Below, piece by piece: positions 37,351-45,820 of a DNA stretch of 64,000 nt. The position numbers were made by a program, and so were the translations under genes. Each line of letters begins with the position of its first letter. Positions within the stretch are counted from its first letter, which is position 1. The notes beneath the pieces are model-generated. The model was not told where the DNA came from and ran no database searches. It saw only the letters and a list, made by a program, of their open reading frames with translations. This DNA comes from Anthoceros angustus. Taxonomy: Eukaryota; Streptophyta; Anthocerotopsida; Anthocerotales; Anthocerotaceae. The stretch lies in the NCBI GenBank assembly GCA_010909165.1, contig VJWM01000108.1, positions 930,001-994,000 on the forward strand. The letters run 5' to 3'.

Positions 37351-37635
37351 TCTTCATGCCATTCCATGGTTGCGGCATCTCCGGGCAGATTGCCTTTTGA
37401 CGGCCCTACACACGACATCAGCAGCAACATCTCCGGATAGCAGCAACATTTTGGCGTCAGCCTTGACCACGGAGGCACTCAAGCACGAGGAAAAGCGGTT
37501 CATAAGTTCATTGTGCTTATCTCGCTTCTTTGGTCGTCTCCGCTTTGAAAAGGATCTAGAAGCTCTTACCACGCCGAGTGACTTGTGGAGTGAAGCAGGA
37601 TCTTGATTGACGCTACGCGATTCCGTTGACTGGAT
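37351..37635. repeat. Extra piece of the 2.88-kb unit between the two DYW fragments
   Basis: This stretch (ctgctttcttcatgccattc to gattccgttgactggataatg) matches the part of the unit at, for example, 36,612-36,897. Together with a DYW fragment it forms a ~735-bp segment present twice in tandem. Confidence 0.75.
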
Positions 37636-38110
37636 AATGGGTTCGCCAGCAGCTGTCGAAGATGCCCTCAAATCTTCTGACATATTTCCCGATGGACTCT
37701 CAACACCGATCCCTGCATGAACAAGACCCATCTAGGAACCGATGCACTCGATGCGAATCCCTCACCACAATCTCTCGATTCTCAAGCCGTGACATGATTT
37801 TGGTTACTCGCCGATCATTGCACATGCGCAGTTCTCGGTCACTACCAAAGTTGTGCCATCCGTGTGCTAGACCATACGACAAGGCCTCGCATCCTCCTTC
37901 TCCACCTTTAGACAAAGCCCTCAAGACTAATTCTGTTTGTGGCACATGGCCTCCTGCATCCTTCAACCCGGAGTGCATACTTGTTAGCGTTCTCAAAATT
38001 GTCAGCCCTCTTCTCCCCTACTGTGAACTCGTGCACCTCGTTCTTCACTTCAATGCATGCCTTTGCAAGCTTCTTCACAGCACCTGCTGCCTTTCTATGT
38101 ATCGTGGTGT
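37636..38110 (-). pseudogene. Decayed PPR E+/DYW-domain fragment, copy B
   Basis: The minus frame 37,700-37,996 reads GLKDAGGHVPQTELVLRAL, then RELRMCND, TKIMSRLENREIVVRDSHRV and HRFLDGSCSC, so the end of a DYW domain is plain. The final residues after SCSC are RDRC, not DYW or GRP. The HAEKLA-like active site has been reduced to an unrelated reading by indels. Upstream (higher coordinates) the KKLAKACIEVK..VHEF part is present in another frame near 38,030-38,075. It is a second copy of the 36,898-37,350 fragment. Confidence 0.65.
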
Positions 38111-38165
38111 GGAAGGAACGTAGAGACTTTACATTAAAAAAGCCTCAGGAAATCCCATCTACCTC

Positions 38166-38170
38166 GAGAC
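38166..38170. repeat. Target-site duplication, left (gagac)
   Basis: The five bases gagac directly precede the left LTR and recur directly after the right LTR at 39,973-39,977, fixing the ends of the element. Confidence 0.85.
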
Positions 38171-38321
38171 AGTGACAAAGCAAAAGTCGTACGAGACTTG
38201 CACACGATGCTTTGCATAATTGAAGTGAGTAGAAATACAAACAAGACTGTCTTATGTCTTTCACGAAACGTCGCTAAAACCCTTTGCCTAATTTAGTGGG
38301 CTAGAGTTGCACTCTTTCACA
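38171..38321 (-). repeat. 3' LTR (151 bp)
   Basis: Matches 39,822-39,972 over its full length. On the minus strand it starts TGTG and ends CACT, so the 3' end differs from the usual CA. The plus-strand neighbour on the inner side is ctcccactc, i.e. a gagtgggag polypurine tract at 38,322-38,330 on the minus strand. Confidence 0.9.
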
Positions 38322-38459
38322 CTCCCACTCAGCTCTAGGCTCACTAAGGTTGCTTAAAGGACTCCTAAGTGACTTGACGATTGGATCTAATTCAGATTAG
38401 CTTCATCCACTCTCGCCACTTGGAAGCTCCCACTTAAGCTTGGAAAGTACTATTTTGTC

Positions 38460-38530
38460 GTTGACTTGGTGTAGTGGTTAGTTCTTCCATGCGAAAGATG
38501 GAGGTCGTGGGTTCGAATCCCGTTGGCGCG
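38460..38530 (+). repeat. tRNA-derived SINE-like head with A and B boxes
   Basis: A box A-like tggtgtagtgg (38,467-38,477) and a perfect box B ggttcgaatcc (38,510-38,520) are 43 bases apart, as in a tRNA gene. In tRNA numbering a 5-bp stem tccat/atgga encloses gcgaaag, placing GAA in the anticodon position (as for Phe) but with C instead of the obligatory U at position 33. The putative acceptor arms gttgact and tggcgcg do not pair. It is therefore not a working tRNA gene but fits the RNA polymerase III head of a SINE, inserted in the retrotransposon interior. Confidence 0.6.
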
Positions 38531-39037
38531 TTCTTCTGTGTTTTGCGAAAGGATGAAAGATAATAATAGGGTGTCAGGTCCAATCCTCGTCGCAGGCCAG
38601 TGTAATAGCCTACAGTGTCCACCTTACTGCCATACCTCTTTAAACTCAAGTGCAGTCTTCATTCTTATTCTCCAGATGTTATACTTAGTTCCGTTGGTTG
38701 GCGCGTTCTTCTGTGTTTTGCGAAAGGATGAAAGATAATAATAGGGTGTCGTCCAATCCTTGTCGCAGTGTAATAGCCATGTGTCCACCTTACTGCCATA
38801 CCTCTTTAAACTCAAGTGCAGTCTTCATTCTTATTCTCCAGATGTTATACTTAGTTCCGTTGGTTGGCGCGTTCTTCTGTGTTTTGCGAAAGGATGAAAG
38901 ATAATAATAGGGTGTCAGGTCCAATCCTTGTCGCAGGCCGGTGTAATAGCCTACAGTGTCCACCTTACTGCCATACCTCTTTAAACTCAAGTGCAGTCTT
39001 CATTCTTATTCTCCAGATGTTATACTTAGTTCCGTTG
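38523..39037. repeat. Three tandem copies of a ~170-bp repeat
   Basis: Copies begin ttggcgcgttcttctgtg at 38,523, 38,698 and 38,864 (lengths 175, 166 and 174) and end atacttagttccg. The first starts exactly where the tRNA-like part ends, so the repeat is probably the body of the SINE-like element amplified in place. Confidence 0.85.
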
Positions 39038-39253
39038 AATCGATCTCTAATCGACTCGATATGTTGTGTTAGTAGCCATTGCGAAGAAGTGTGTTAATAC
39101 CACCTTACTGTTGTGCGTGGGTGGGTTGAATTATGATTCTCACAAAGACCGGCCACAAGAACAACCTTCTAGGTATTTTAAGCTTCACATGAAGCCAATT
39201 CACCACCAATGACGTGACCTTCTCCGGGTGTGTCTTGTGGCTCCAAACGATGC

Positions 39254-39592
39254 TTAAGTTTTACCGCTTGAGTTTTCGTGGTGGAGGCGTCGGCTTCCAA
39301 CATTTAGGGTTTCCTCCCTCGGTTCGCAGCTCTCAAGCATAGAGATTACAAGATCAATCCTTTCATTGATCTCATTGAAACAATGAACCATTACTCTGGG
39401 ATTGATGTAAGGAGGCGCATCTCCTTGCCTGGGCAAGGTAAGGCCGTGTTGTTCCCGTGCTGCAATTTGGTTGTTAGGATTCTCCCAATGCGCATAATCG
39501 CCTTCTTTCACTAAGAATTTCAGAGACCCGCCCCGCCTGCTCCCTAGCACGGGGTACCCAATTTCGATGGGTAGTGACCCTCCCTTGATCAC
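39254..39592 (-). CDS. Hypothetical 112-codon frame inside the small LTR element
   Basis: It reads IKGGSLPIEIGYPVLGSRRG and later HCFNEINERIDLVISMLESC. It lies downstream of the 5' LTR in the element's own orientation, where a gag would be, but has no zinc knuckle and no recognisable gag motif. It may be captured host sequence or a gag remnant; coding status is uncertain. An overlapping minus frame (39,474-39,698, MHRRRRGARCV) is less convincing. Confidence 0.3.
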   Translation of the reverse strand: MIKGGSLPIEIGYPVLGSRRGGSLKFLVKEGDYAHWENPNNQIAAREQHGLTLPRQGDAPPYINPRVMVHCFNEINERIDLVISMLESCEPREETLNVGSRRLHHENSSGKT

Positions 39593-39809
39593 GCTGTGAA
39601 GGCACCCAATTCCTGTGAGAATTGTTATGGAATTGTTCCCTTGGCACCTGTGAAATGGGAGGGGCCACGCACCGTGCGCCTCTCCGTCTCCTATGCATTT
39701 TTTAAGTCAATTGGAGAAGCAGACAGCGCGCACGCGATGCGCAGCATCATAGGCATTGGCAGATCACGCATCCATAGATCATGGACATTCAGAGCCCATA
39801 CATCTGCCT

Positions 39810-39821
39810 GCTCTGATACCA
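39810..39821 (-). other. Primer-binding site for initiator Met-tRNA
   Basis: On the minus strand tggtatcagagc lies directly after the 5' LTR, the sequence complementary to the 3' end of plant initiator Met-tRNA used by many LTR elements. Confidence 0.85.
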
Positions 39822-39972
39822 AGTGACAAAGCAAAAGTCGTACGAGACTTGCACACGATGCTTTGCATAATTGAAGTGAGTAGAAATACAAACAAGACTG
39901 TCTTATGTCTTTCACGAAACGTCGCTAAAACCCTTTGCCTAATTTAGTGGGCTAGAGTTGCACTCTTTCACA
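39822..39972 (-). repeat. 5' LTR (151 bp)
   Basis: Partner of 38,171-38,321. It is followed on the plus strand by gagacggaggg, whose first five bases are the right-hand target duplication. Confidence 0.9.
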
Positions 39973-40029
39973 GAGACGGAGGGAACAACCCTTTGGAGGA
40001 CACCAGGCCAAGGGGACTAGCCCGCCAGT

Positions 40030-40131
40030 CCCCGCGATCACCCATCCTGAAATTACCTACTGCTGCGAGGATGTCTCGGACCCCGTGATCGCCCATCCTG
40101 AGATCACCTTCTGCTCCGAGAATCACATGCA
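40030..40131. repeat. Two tandem copies of a 51-bp repeat
   Basis: The block ccccgcgatcacccatcctg recurs as ccccgtgatcgcccatcctg 51 bases later with about 80% identity by eye. Nothing else is seen between the LTR element and the PPR remnant. Confidence 0.7.
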
Positions 40132-40149
40132 ATCACAGCCACTGAGTAT

Positions 40150-40420
40150 CAGTAGTTGCATAGTCAGTCTCCTTGGTCGGTCAGGTTATCTGGATGAGGC
40201 CCTCATGTACGAATGTGGCCGTGGGCTCGAAAGCTTTGCTGAGTGCTTGCAATAGCCACGGTGATGTAAAGCGTGGGCATCGATGCTTTGACCATCTTGT
40301 AGAGCTGGAACCAGAAAATTCAAGTGCGTATGTGTTGTTGGGTAGCATCTATGCTAAAGCAGGCTGGTGGGATGCTGTTGGTACAATAGAAAGACAGAGT
40401 CTAGTTTTCTCCTGTCCCAC
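40150..40420 (+). pseudogene. Plus-strand PPR E-motif remnant
   Basis: The frame reads ALLSACNSHGDVKRGHRCFD, then LVELEPENSSAYVLLGSIYA and KAGWWDAVGTIER. This is the classic C-terminal end of a plant PLS-class PPR protein (last S motif, E1 and E2). Just upstream, in another frame, LLGRSGYLDEALM matches the preceding motif. It is broken by a frameshift on the left and runs out near 40,410 without a DYW domain. It is oriented opposite to the three PPR genes to its right. Confidence 0.75.
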
Positions 40421-40685
40421 TTCGTTTGAGCCTGTGCAGAATGATGGCCGAGCCATCCTTTTTTAAACATCCCTCGTTCCTTCATGGACTCCAGGATGCG
40501 GTGACTTGGGCTGCCATAAAAGAAGGGGTATTCCAAGCATAGCCTGGGGCAGAAGGTCCCCCCTCTCTGTGTTTCTGTGCAAGAAGAGGGCATTTGTGTG
40601 CAGCGGCGAGTGTGTGATATTCGTGTACCCGCCGCAATATGCAAGTGTGGCCGCTTCGCATCTTGGGAGGCAGCTAGCTACATGC

Positions 40686-40960
40686 AGTATGCAGTCATGT
40701 GGGTCTAGTGACGAAATGGCCGAAGGGTATCAACAGACAACACTGGATCACTTCCACGGAGGATCCCTCCAATGCACAAGCCTGGTGAATCTTCTGGGTC
40801 GAGCTGCAGAACTTGATGAGGCACTAGCTTTCATAACATCAAAGCCAAATTGCCTGATGCTGCCGTTTGGCACACCCTGTTGGCTGCTTGTCGAAAGTAG
40901 GGCACGGCACAAACCTTCGTCTTACAGCGGCCTCCTTCTTTTGGACCAATTTCCGACTAC
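40686..40960 (+). pseudogene. Plus-strand PPR remnant, tail-to-tail with the DYW:KP gene (copy 1)
   Basis: Reading over frames gives LVNLLGRAAELDEALAFITS, then PDAAVWHTLLAACRK, the last PPR/E region of a PLS protein. At least two frameshifts and early stops are present. It points towards the 3' end of the minus-strand DYW:KP frame at 41,009. A related remnant occupies the same place beside the third gene (53,157-53,370). Confidence 0.7.
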
Positions 40961-41008
40961 CACACGCAACAGTTCACCTTCCAGGGACTGCATAGGTTTT
41001 CTTCACTC

Positions 41009-41461
41009 TCACGGTCGACCCTTGCAACTGCAACAACCAGCTGCAAATCGATGCACACGGTACCCATCCCTTACGACAATGTCTCTCTTTTCAACCCTTG
41101 ACATGATCTCCGTGGAATTGTGGCAGTCACTGCACATGCGTAGATTCTTGGTTACCACCAGAGGTGTGCCACTCGGAGTGTTCAAGAGACCAAACGCCAG
41201 AGCTAGCTTCTCAGCATGCCCGCAAAGCGCATCTTCCTTTTCCTTCTCACCAAGTGGCTTCAACACCAACTTCGTGTCAGGCACATGGCCCCCTTCCTGC
41301 TTCAGACGTGCACTCATACTCTCCACCTTGAGCGCAAGATCATCTCTGTTTTCCCCCACCACAAATGTATGTACCTGCTTCTTCACCTCAATGCTCGACA
41401 CTGCAGGTTTCTTGTTCGCTCCAGCTACCATTCTCTGTGTTTCTGTGCAAGAAGAGGGCAT
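41009..41461 (-). CDS. Intact DYW:KP domain, duplicated and detached from its PPR tract
   Basis: The 150-codon frame contains the E+-like MVAGANKKPAVSSIEVKKQV, VHTFVVGENRDD, LKQEGGHVPDTKLVLKPLG, the deaminase active site HAEKLA, the zinc pair CSDC within LRMCSDCHNSTEIMS, then RDIVVRDGYRVHRF and the terminus CCSCKGRP. All zinc and catalytic positions of a DYW cytidine-deaminase fold are present. KKPA replaces the PG box and GRP replaces DYW, the DYW:KP class linked to U-to-C editing. The ATG lies in sequence from the duplication joint (PSSCTETQR), so there is no PPR tract in this frame. It may be untranslated, or act as a stand-alone DYW protein. The paralogous tail in the first gene is frameshifted. 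Confidence 0.7.
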   Translation of the reverse strand: MPSSCTETQRMVAGANKKPAVSSIEVKKQVHTFVVGENRDDLALKVESMSARLKQEGGHVPDTKLVLKPLGEKEKEDALCGHAEKLALAFGLLNTPSGTPLVVTKNLRMCSDCHNSTEIMSRVEKRDIVVRDGYRVHRFAAGCCSCKGRP

Positions 41462-41544
41462 TTGTGTGCAGCGGCGAGTGTGTGATATTCGTGTACCCGC
41501 CGCAATATGCTGCTTCGCATCTTGGGAGGCAGCTAGCTACATGC

Positions 41545-41825
41545 AGTATGCAGTCATGTGGGTCTAGTGACGAAATGGCCGAAGGGTATCAACAGACAAC
41601 ACTGGATCACTTCCACGGAGGATCCCTCCAATGCACAAGCCTGGTGAATCTTCTGGGTCGAGCTGCAGAACTTGATGAGGCACTAGCTTTCATAACATCA
41701 AAGCCAAATTGCCTGATGCTGCCGTTTGGCACACCCTGTTGGCTGCTTGTCGAAAGTAGGGCACGGCACAAACCTTCGTCTTACAGCGGCCTCCTTCTTT
41801 TGGACCAATTTCCTGACTACCACAC
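41545..41825 (+). pseudogene. Plus-strand PPR remnant (copy 2)
   Basis: Second copy of 40,686-40,960 from the 860-bp duplication. It again carries LGRAAELDEALAF and is placed tail-to-tail with the DYW end of the first gene. Confidence 0.7.
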
Positions 41826-41868
41826 GCAACAGTTCACCTTCCAGGGACTGCATAGGTTTTCTTCACTC

Positions 41869-42139
41869 TCACGGTCGACCCTTGCAACTGCAACAACCAG
41901 CTGCAAATCGATGCACACGGTACCCATCCCTTACGACAATGTCTCTTTTCAACCCTTGACATGATCTCCGTGGAACTGTGGCAGTCACTGCACATGCGTA
42001 GATTCTTGGTTACCACCAGAGGTGTGCCACTGGAGTGTTCAAGAGACCAAACGCCAGAGCTAGCTTCTCAGCATGCCCGCAAAGCGCATCTTCCTTTTCC
42101 TTCTCACCAAGTGGCTTCAACACCAACTTTGTGTGAGGT
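41869..42139 (-). pseudogene. Frameshifted DYW:KP tail of the first PPR gene
   Basis: By comparison with the intact copy at 41,009-41,461, three small losses are visible: one C in the run at about 42,146 (ggccccttcc for ggcccccttcc), one base in cactggagtg at about 42,032 (cactcggagtg elsewhere) and two bases in tctctttt at about 41,942. They separate LKQEG from HAEKLA, NLRMCSDCHSSTEIMSRVEK and the C-terminus. The gene therefore loses its editing domain unless these are sequencing errors, which is plausible because all are in homopolymer or short-repeat contexts. Confidence 0.75.
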
Positions 42140-44162
42140 ACATGGCCCCTTCCTGCTTCAGACGTGCACTCATACTCTCCACCTTGAGCGCAAGATCATC
42201 TCTGTTTTCCCCCACCACAAATGTATGTACCTGCTTCTTCACCTCAATGCTCGACACTGCAGGTTTCTTGTTCGCTCCAGCTACCATTCTCTGCGCTTCA
42301 ATCTTCTCTGCATCGTTCCACCTACCTGCATCTGCATAGGCATTGGCCATGAGCACATATGGCGATGCACTCTGAGGTTCCAGTTTCACCAGACTTTCAA
42401 AACAACGCGTCGCCCTCTCTATATCCCCGTGACTCTTGCAGGCATTCAGCAAGGACGTCAACCCCACAACATTGCTTTGGTCCTCACATGATAATAGAAT
42501 CTTCTCCGCCCCATCTAAATGGCCTGCACGCCCAAGAAGATCAATCATGCAACTGTAATGCTCAATAGTAGGTTTGATGCCATGATCGTCCATGGAGTTG
42601 AAGTGCTTGAGGCCCTCATGCACCAGCCCCTCATGACTGCAAGCTGCTAAGAGGCAAGTAAAAGTAGTATCGTCAGGCCGAATACCGGCGACTAACATCT
42701 CTTCAAAACAAGCTCTTGCGGTGTGACCTCTATCACAAGTACCATACCCAGCTATCAAAGCATTCCATGTCACCACATTCTTGGTGGACAAGCTGTCAAA
42801 AACCTGGCGTGCAACTTCCAGCTCGCCACATTTTGCATACAAGTCCACCAGGCAGGTTCCTAACACAACGTTATCTAGCAGTCCTCTTTCGACAATCTGT
42901 GAGTGCAGCTGCCTGCCCTTCTGTAAGGCACCAGTGGTTGCACAGGCCTTCAGAAGGCAAGCGAAAGTAACATCGTCAGCCACAAAGAGGCCCTCTTGCA
43001 CCATTTGTCCATACAAAACAAGCGCCTCTTGGCCGAGTCCTTGCTGAGCATACCCAGCTATCAGGGCATTCCATGTCACCACATCCTTTGTGGCCAAACT
43101 GTCAAAAACCTGGCGTGCATCTTTCACTTCGCCACATTTGGCATACATGTCCACCAGGCAGTTTCCAACAAACATGTCGGGAGGAATGCCACTCTGCAAC
43201 ACATCACAGTGCACTTTTCTGCCAGATTCCAAGTCGGCAGCAAATGCACAAGCTTGAAGGGAAGCTACAAAGACGTGGGCAGTCGCCTTCACTCCTGACC
43301 TCCGCATCTCATGGTACAGTTGTACGGCCTGTTCAGGTTTCCCATGCTGAGTGTATGCGGAGATCATGGAAAACCACATGAAGGCATCTGGTCTGCCCAC
43401 CCTGGTGAACACGTCCATGGCCTCCTGCAGCCTACCTCCAGATGCATACATGCGCAGGATATGGTTCCCCAAGTATGAATCCCACTCGTACCCAAGTTTA
43501 ACAATGAGCTCATGAACACGTCGTCCCACTACCAGATCCTTCTTAGCTGCACACTGTTTTAGCACAGTGTAAATCAGAGACTGAGAAATAGCAAACTCAG
43601 TCTGCGCCAGAAATTCCAGGGCTCCAACGGCCTCAGAAAGCTTCCCCTGCTGACATAATGCGATCACAGTCACAGCCGTCACGGCGCCCATTTTCGATGC
43701 TGCATGCGTGCCAGGTTCAGGATTATCCGGAGAGATCGACTTGGAAGGAGAAACACCTTGACCCATCACAATATCCAAAGAAACGAGCTGCTCATCAACC
43801 CAAGCTGGCTTGAGCATGCTGTTCAACCACAGGACTTCCCCGGACACCTTGTGCCGGAAGTCAGGCGAACGGGAGCTCTTCTTATCTTTTCTGTTGTCCC
43901 ACCACATGGTAGGGTCCAGAAAAAATCGTTCCCACAAGTGCTCCTGCTCCTGGAGACGACCATCACTGGAGAATCCCTCCCCACCCACAAGTTTTCTCGG
44001 AAGTGGAAGTGCTGGGCTCCTGACACTGCTGCACCTGGAGGATTGGTTGTTTGCCACTGGGTGACTCCCTTGAGTGAGATGAGCGGGAGCTCCTCGTAGA
44101 ATCCCTGGAGAGACACCAATTTGCTGGGTCCAAAACGGGTCTGGTTGCCAGACTGTGACCAT
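42117..44162 (-). CDS. PLS-class PPR protein, first of three; DYW:KP tail truncated
   Basis: PPR proteins bind organelle RNA in a sequence-specific way; with a DYW domain they act in RNA editing. The start chosen is the Met of MVTVWQPDP (44,162), because its paralogues begin at the matching MATVWQPDP; an upstream in-frame Met at 44,324 would add 54 residues not shared by them. The protein (681 codons) has a Ser/Arg-rich N-terminus fit for organelle targeting, then PLS motifs including DVVTWNALIAGYAQQGLGQE, VTFACLLKACATTGALQKG and CLVDLYAKCGELEVARQVF, the E motifs (LEPQSASPYVLMANAYADAG) and the KP box NKKPAVSSIEVKKQ. It has a single copy of the 102-residue module that is amplified in its neighbour. 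A frameshift after LKQEG replaces the deaminase part with a short AMYLTQSWC tail. Mitochondrial or plastid location is inferred. Confidence 0.8.
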   Translation of the reverse strand: MVTVWQPDPFWTQQIGVSPGILRGAPAHLTQGSHPVANNQSSRCSSVRSPALPLPRKLVGGEGFSSDGRLQEQEHLWERFFLDPTMWWDNRKDKKSSRSPDFRHKVSGEVLWLNSMLKPAWVDEQLVSLDIVMGQGVSPSKSISPDNPEPGTHAASKMGAVTAVTVIALCQQGKLSEAVGALEFLAQTEFAISQSLIYTVLKQCAAKKDLVVGRRVHELIVKLGYEWDSYLGNHILRMYASGGRLQEAMDVFTRVGRPDAFMWFSMISAYTQHGKPEQAVQLYHEMRRSGVKATAHVFVASLQACAFAADLESGRKVHCDVLQSGIPPDMFVGNCLVDMYAKCGEVKDARQVFDSLATKDVVTWNALIAGYAQQGLGQEALVLYGQMVQEGLFVADDVTFACLLKACATTGALQKGRQLHSQIVERGLLDNVVLGTCLVDLYAKCGELEVARQVFDSLSTKNVVTWNALIAGYGTCDRGHTARACFEEMLVAGIRPDDTTFTCLLAACSHEGLVHEGLKHFNSMDDHGIKPTIEHYSCMIDLLGRAGHLDGAEKILLSCEDQSNVVGLTSLLNACKSHGDIERATRCFESLVKLEPQSASPYVLMANAYADAGRWNDAEKIEAQRMVAGANKKPAVSSIEVKKQVHTFVVGENRDDLALKVESMSARLKQEGAMYLTQSWC

Positions 44163-45055
44163 CGTCCGGGGACCGCTGTGGGAAGACGGCACAAGGCACA
44201 ACAAACTATGCAGGATGCGTAGACATGCATGACCACACCACCGTGACGACGGTTTGTTGTTAGGTGCGCATGGCGTAGGACACCAAAACAAAATGGAACA
44301 GGGGTTGCCTAAGGTGGTTGTCAAATGGGTGTCATGACTTTGGACAAAAAGTTTAGAGGAAGCAAGCTCAACGAATTGTCCCCAGTTTACAAAAGCACCA
44401 GTGTCGTGATCCTAGATGCTAGTCTGGTCATTCCTCCCTCTAAGCTTGTGTTGGATGCCCTGCTTCATCCCTCTTCCATCGGAGGGTTTTGGTCATGAAC
44501 GGATCGGCATTGACAGGTTTCACGGATCTATAGACTTTTCACGGATCCATCAGAGGCCTTTTAACGGATCCATCAGGTTTCGCGGATCCATCAGATGCCT
44601 GCCCTTCCCTTCCCTTCCCTTCCGGAACTTCAAGTCCAGGGAGGCAAGCCACTCAGAGGTTCCATGGCAATGGTGCAGGCGGAGCAGTTCCGTGCTGCTG
44701 CGGGAAAATGTTCCGCTCTTCCACTCGCGCAAGTGCAAGAGCGCAGATCCGGAATGACAAGGGAGCGGCAAGGGCAGCAGGCTCCGATTTTTCCAGGATC
44801 CTCAGACCGGTGGGCGATACACCGGACAAAAGGATAGCGTCGTTCCAGCTTGCAATCACATGTACGGGAGGAGACTCATTCGATTCTCATGAACTATCTG
44901 CGTTGTGACAGGAGTGCATCAGTGTTTGCGATCGTGTCCATGTCTCAGTTTGGACAGGGATGGCGAGCACATGAATGGCCAGCACATTCACCTCCGAGGA
45001 AAAAAGGAACGTTCCTGGCGTAGATACTTCACAACTAGCTACTTCTTCATTATTC
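44163..45055. other. Intergenic region with short GGATCC-containing repeats
   Basis: This is the probable upstream region of the first PPR gene. At about 44,490-44,600 the block acggatccatcag, with variants, occurs four times, followed by a cttcc microsatellite (44,603-44,622). No convincing gene is seen. Confidence 0.6.
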
Positions 45056-45820
45056 TCACGGTCGGCCATTACAACTGCAACAACCATTTGCGAATCGATG
45101 AACACGGTACCCATCCCTTACAACAATGTCTCTCTTTTCAAGCCTTGACATGATCTCCGTGGAACTGTGGCAATCACTGCACATGCGTAAATTCTTCGTT
45201 ACCACCAGAGGTGTGCCACTCGGAGTGTTCAAGAGACCAAACGCCAGAGCCAGCTTCTCAGCATGCCCACAAAGCGCATCTTCCTTTTCCTTCTCACCCA
45301 GCGGCTTCAACACCAACTTTGTGTGAGGTACGTGGCCTCCTTCCTCCTTCAGACGGGCATTCGTGCTCTCTACCTTGAGAGCAATATCTTCTCTCCTTTC
45401 TCCCACCAGAAATCTATGCACCTGCTTATTCACCTCAATGCTTGCCACTGCAGGTTTCTTGTTAGCCCCTGCTACCATTCTCTGTGCTTCAATCCTCTCT
45501 ACGTCGGTCCACCTACCTGCATCTGCGTAGGCATTGGCCATGAGCACATATGCAGGCGCCCATTGAGGGTCCAGTCTGACAAGGCTGTCAAAGCACCGCA
45601 TCGCCCTCTCCAGATCCCCGTGACTTTTGCAGGCATTCAGCAAGGACGTCAATCCCACAACATTGCTTTGGCCCTTGCAAGATAAGAGCATGTTCTCAGC
45701 CTCATCTAACAGGCCTGCACGCCCAAGAAGATCAATCATGCAATTGTAATGCTCCGTAGTAGGTTTGATCCCATGCTGTTCAGCGATGGACTCAAAGAGC
45801 TTACGACCCTCATCTACCAG
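45056..45820 (-). CDS. E and DYW:KP part of the second PPR gene, separate frame after a frameshift
   Basis: The open frame from MIDLLGRAGLLDEAENMLLS (45,739) to the stop at 45,056 encodes the last PPR motif, E1/E2 (LDPQWAPAYVLMANAYADAG), the KP box NKKPAVASIEVNKQV, HRFLVGERREDIAL, GHVPHTKLVLKPLG, the active site HAEKLALAFGLL, CSDC, RDIVVRDGYRVHRF and the end CCSCNGRP. All deaminase and zinc residues are kept. The same frame extends upstream to the frameshift near 45,820, so this was once joined to the 1,023-codon frame. It could be produced as a separate 227-residue E-DYW protein, or simply be the tail of a broken gene. Confidence 0.75.
   Translation of the reverse strand: MVDEGRKLFESIAEQHGIKPTTEHYNCMIDLLGRAGLLDEAENMLLSCKGQSNVVGLTSLLNACKSHGDLERAMRCFDSLVRLDPQWAPAYVLMANAYADAGRWTDVERIEAQRMVAGANKKPAVASIEVNKQVHRFLVGERREDIALKVESTNARLKEEGGHVPHTKLVLKPLGEKEKEDALCGHAEKLALAFGLLNTPSGTPLVVTKNLRMCSDCHSSTEIMSRLEKRDIVVRDGYRVHRFANGCCSCNGRP

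Larger units (their letters stand above)
38171..39972 (-). mobile_element. Complete small non-autonomous LTR retrotransposon (1,802 bp)
   Basis: Two 151-bp direct repeats (38,171-38,321 and 39,822-39,972) begin TGTGAAAGAG on the minus strand. Next to the 5' LTR the minus strand reads tggtatcagagc, the standard plant primer-binding site for initiator Met-tRNA. Next to the 3' LTR is a purine-rich gagtgggag tract. The element is flanked by gagac on both sides, a 5-bp target duplication. The 1.5-kb interior lacks protease, integrase and reverse transcriptase, so it must be mobilised in trans, like TRIM-type elements. The intact ends and near-identical LTRs suggest fairly recent insertion. Confidence 0.9.
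40566..42296. repeat. Tandem duplication (~860 bp) of the 3' end of the first DYW:KP gene
   Basis: The stretch from ctgtgtttctgtgcaagaag (40,566) to about 41,435 is repeated from about 41,436 to 42,296 at an offset of 868, later 859-860, bases. It includes a plus-strand PPR remnant and the minus-strand DYW:KP coding end. Differences include a 9-bp loss at about 41,511 and three small losses in the second copy's DYW region. Confidence 0.85.

Noticed and set aside
38460-38530. Functional tRNA-Phe gene
   Set aside because: Boxes A and B and a GAA loop are present, but position 33 is C and the acceptor arms cannot pair.
40506-41567. 353-codon plus-strand open frame
   Set aside because: It crosses a plus-strand PPR remnant in the wrong phase and then the antisense of the DYW:KP domain; no single protein family fits.
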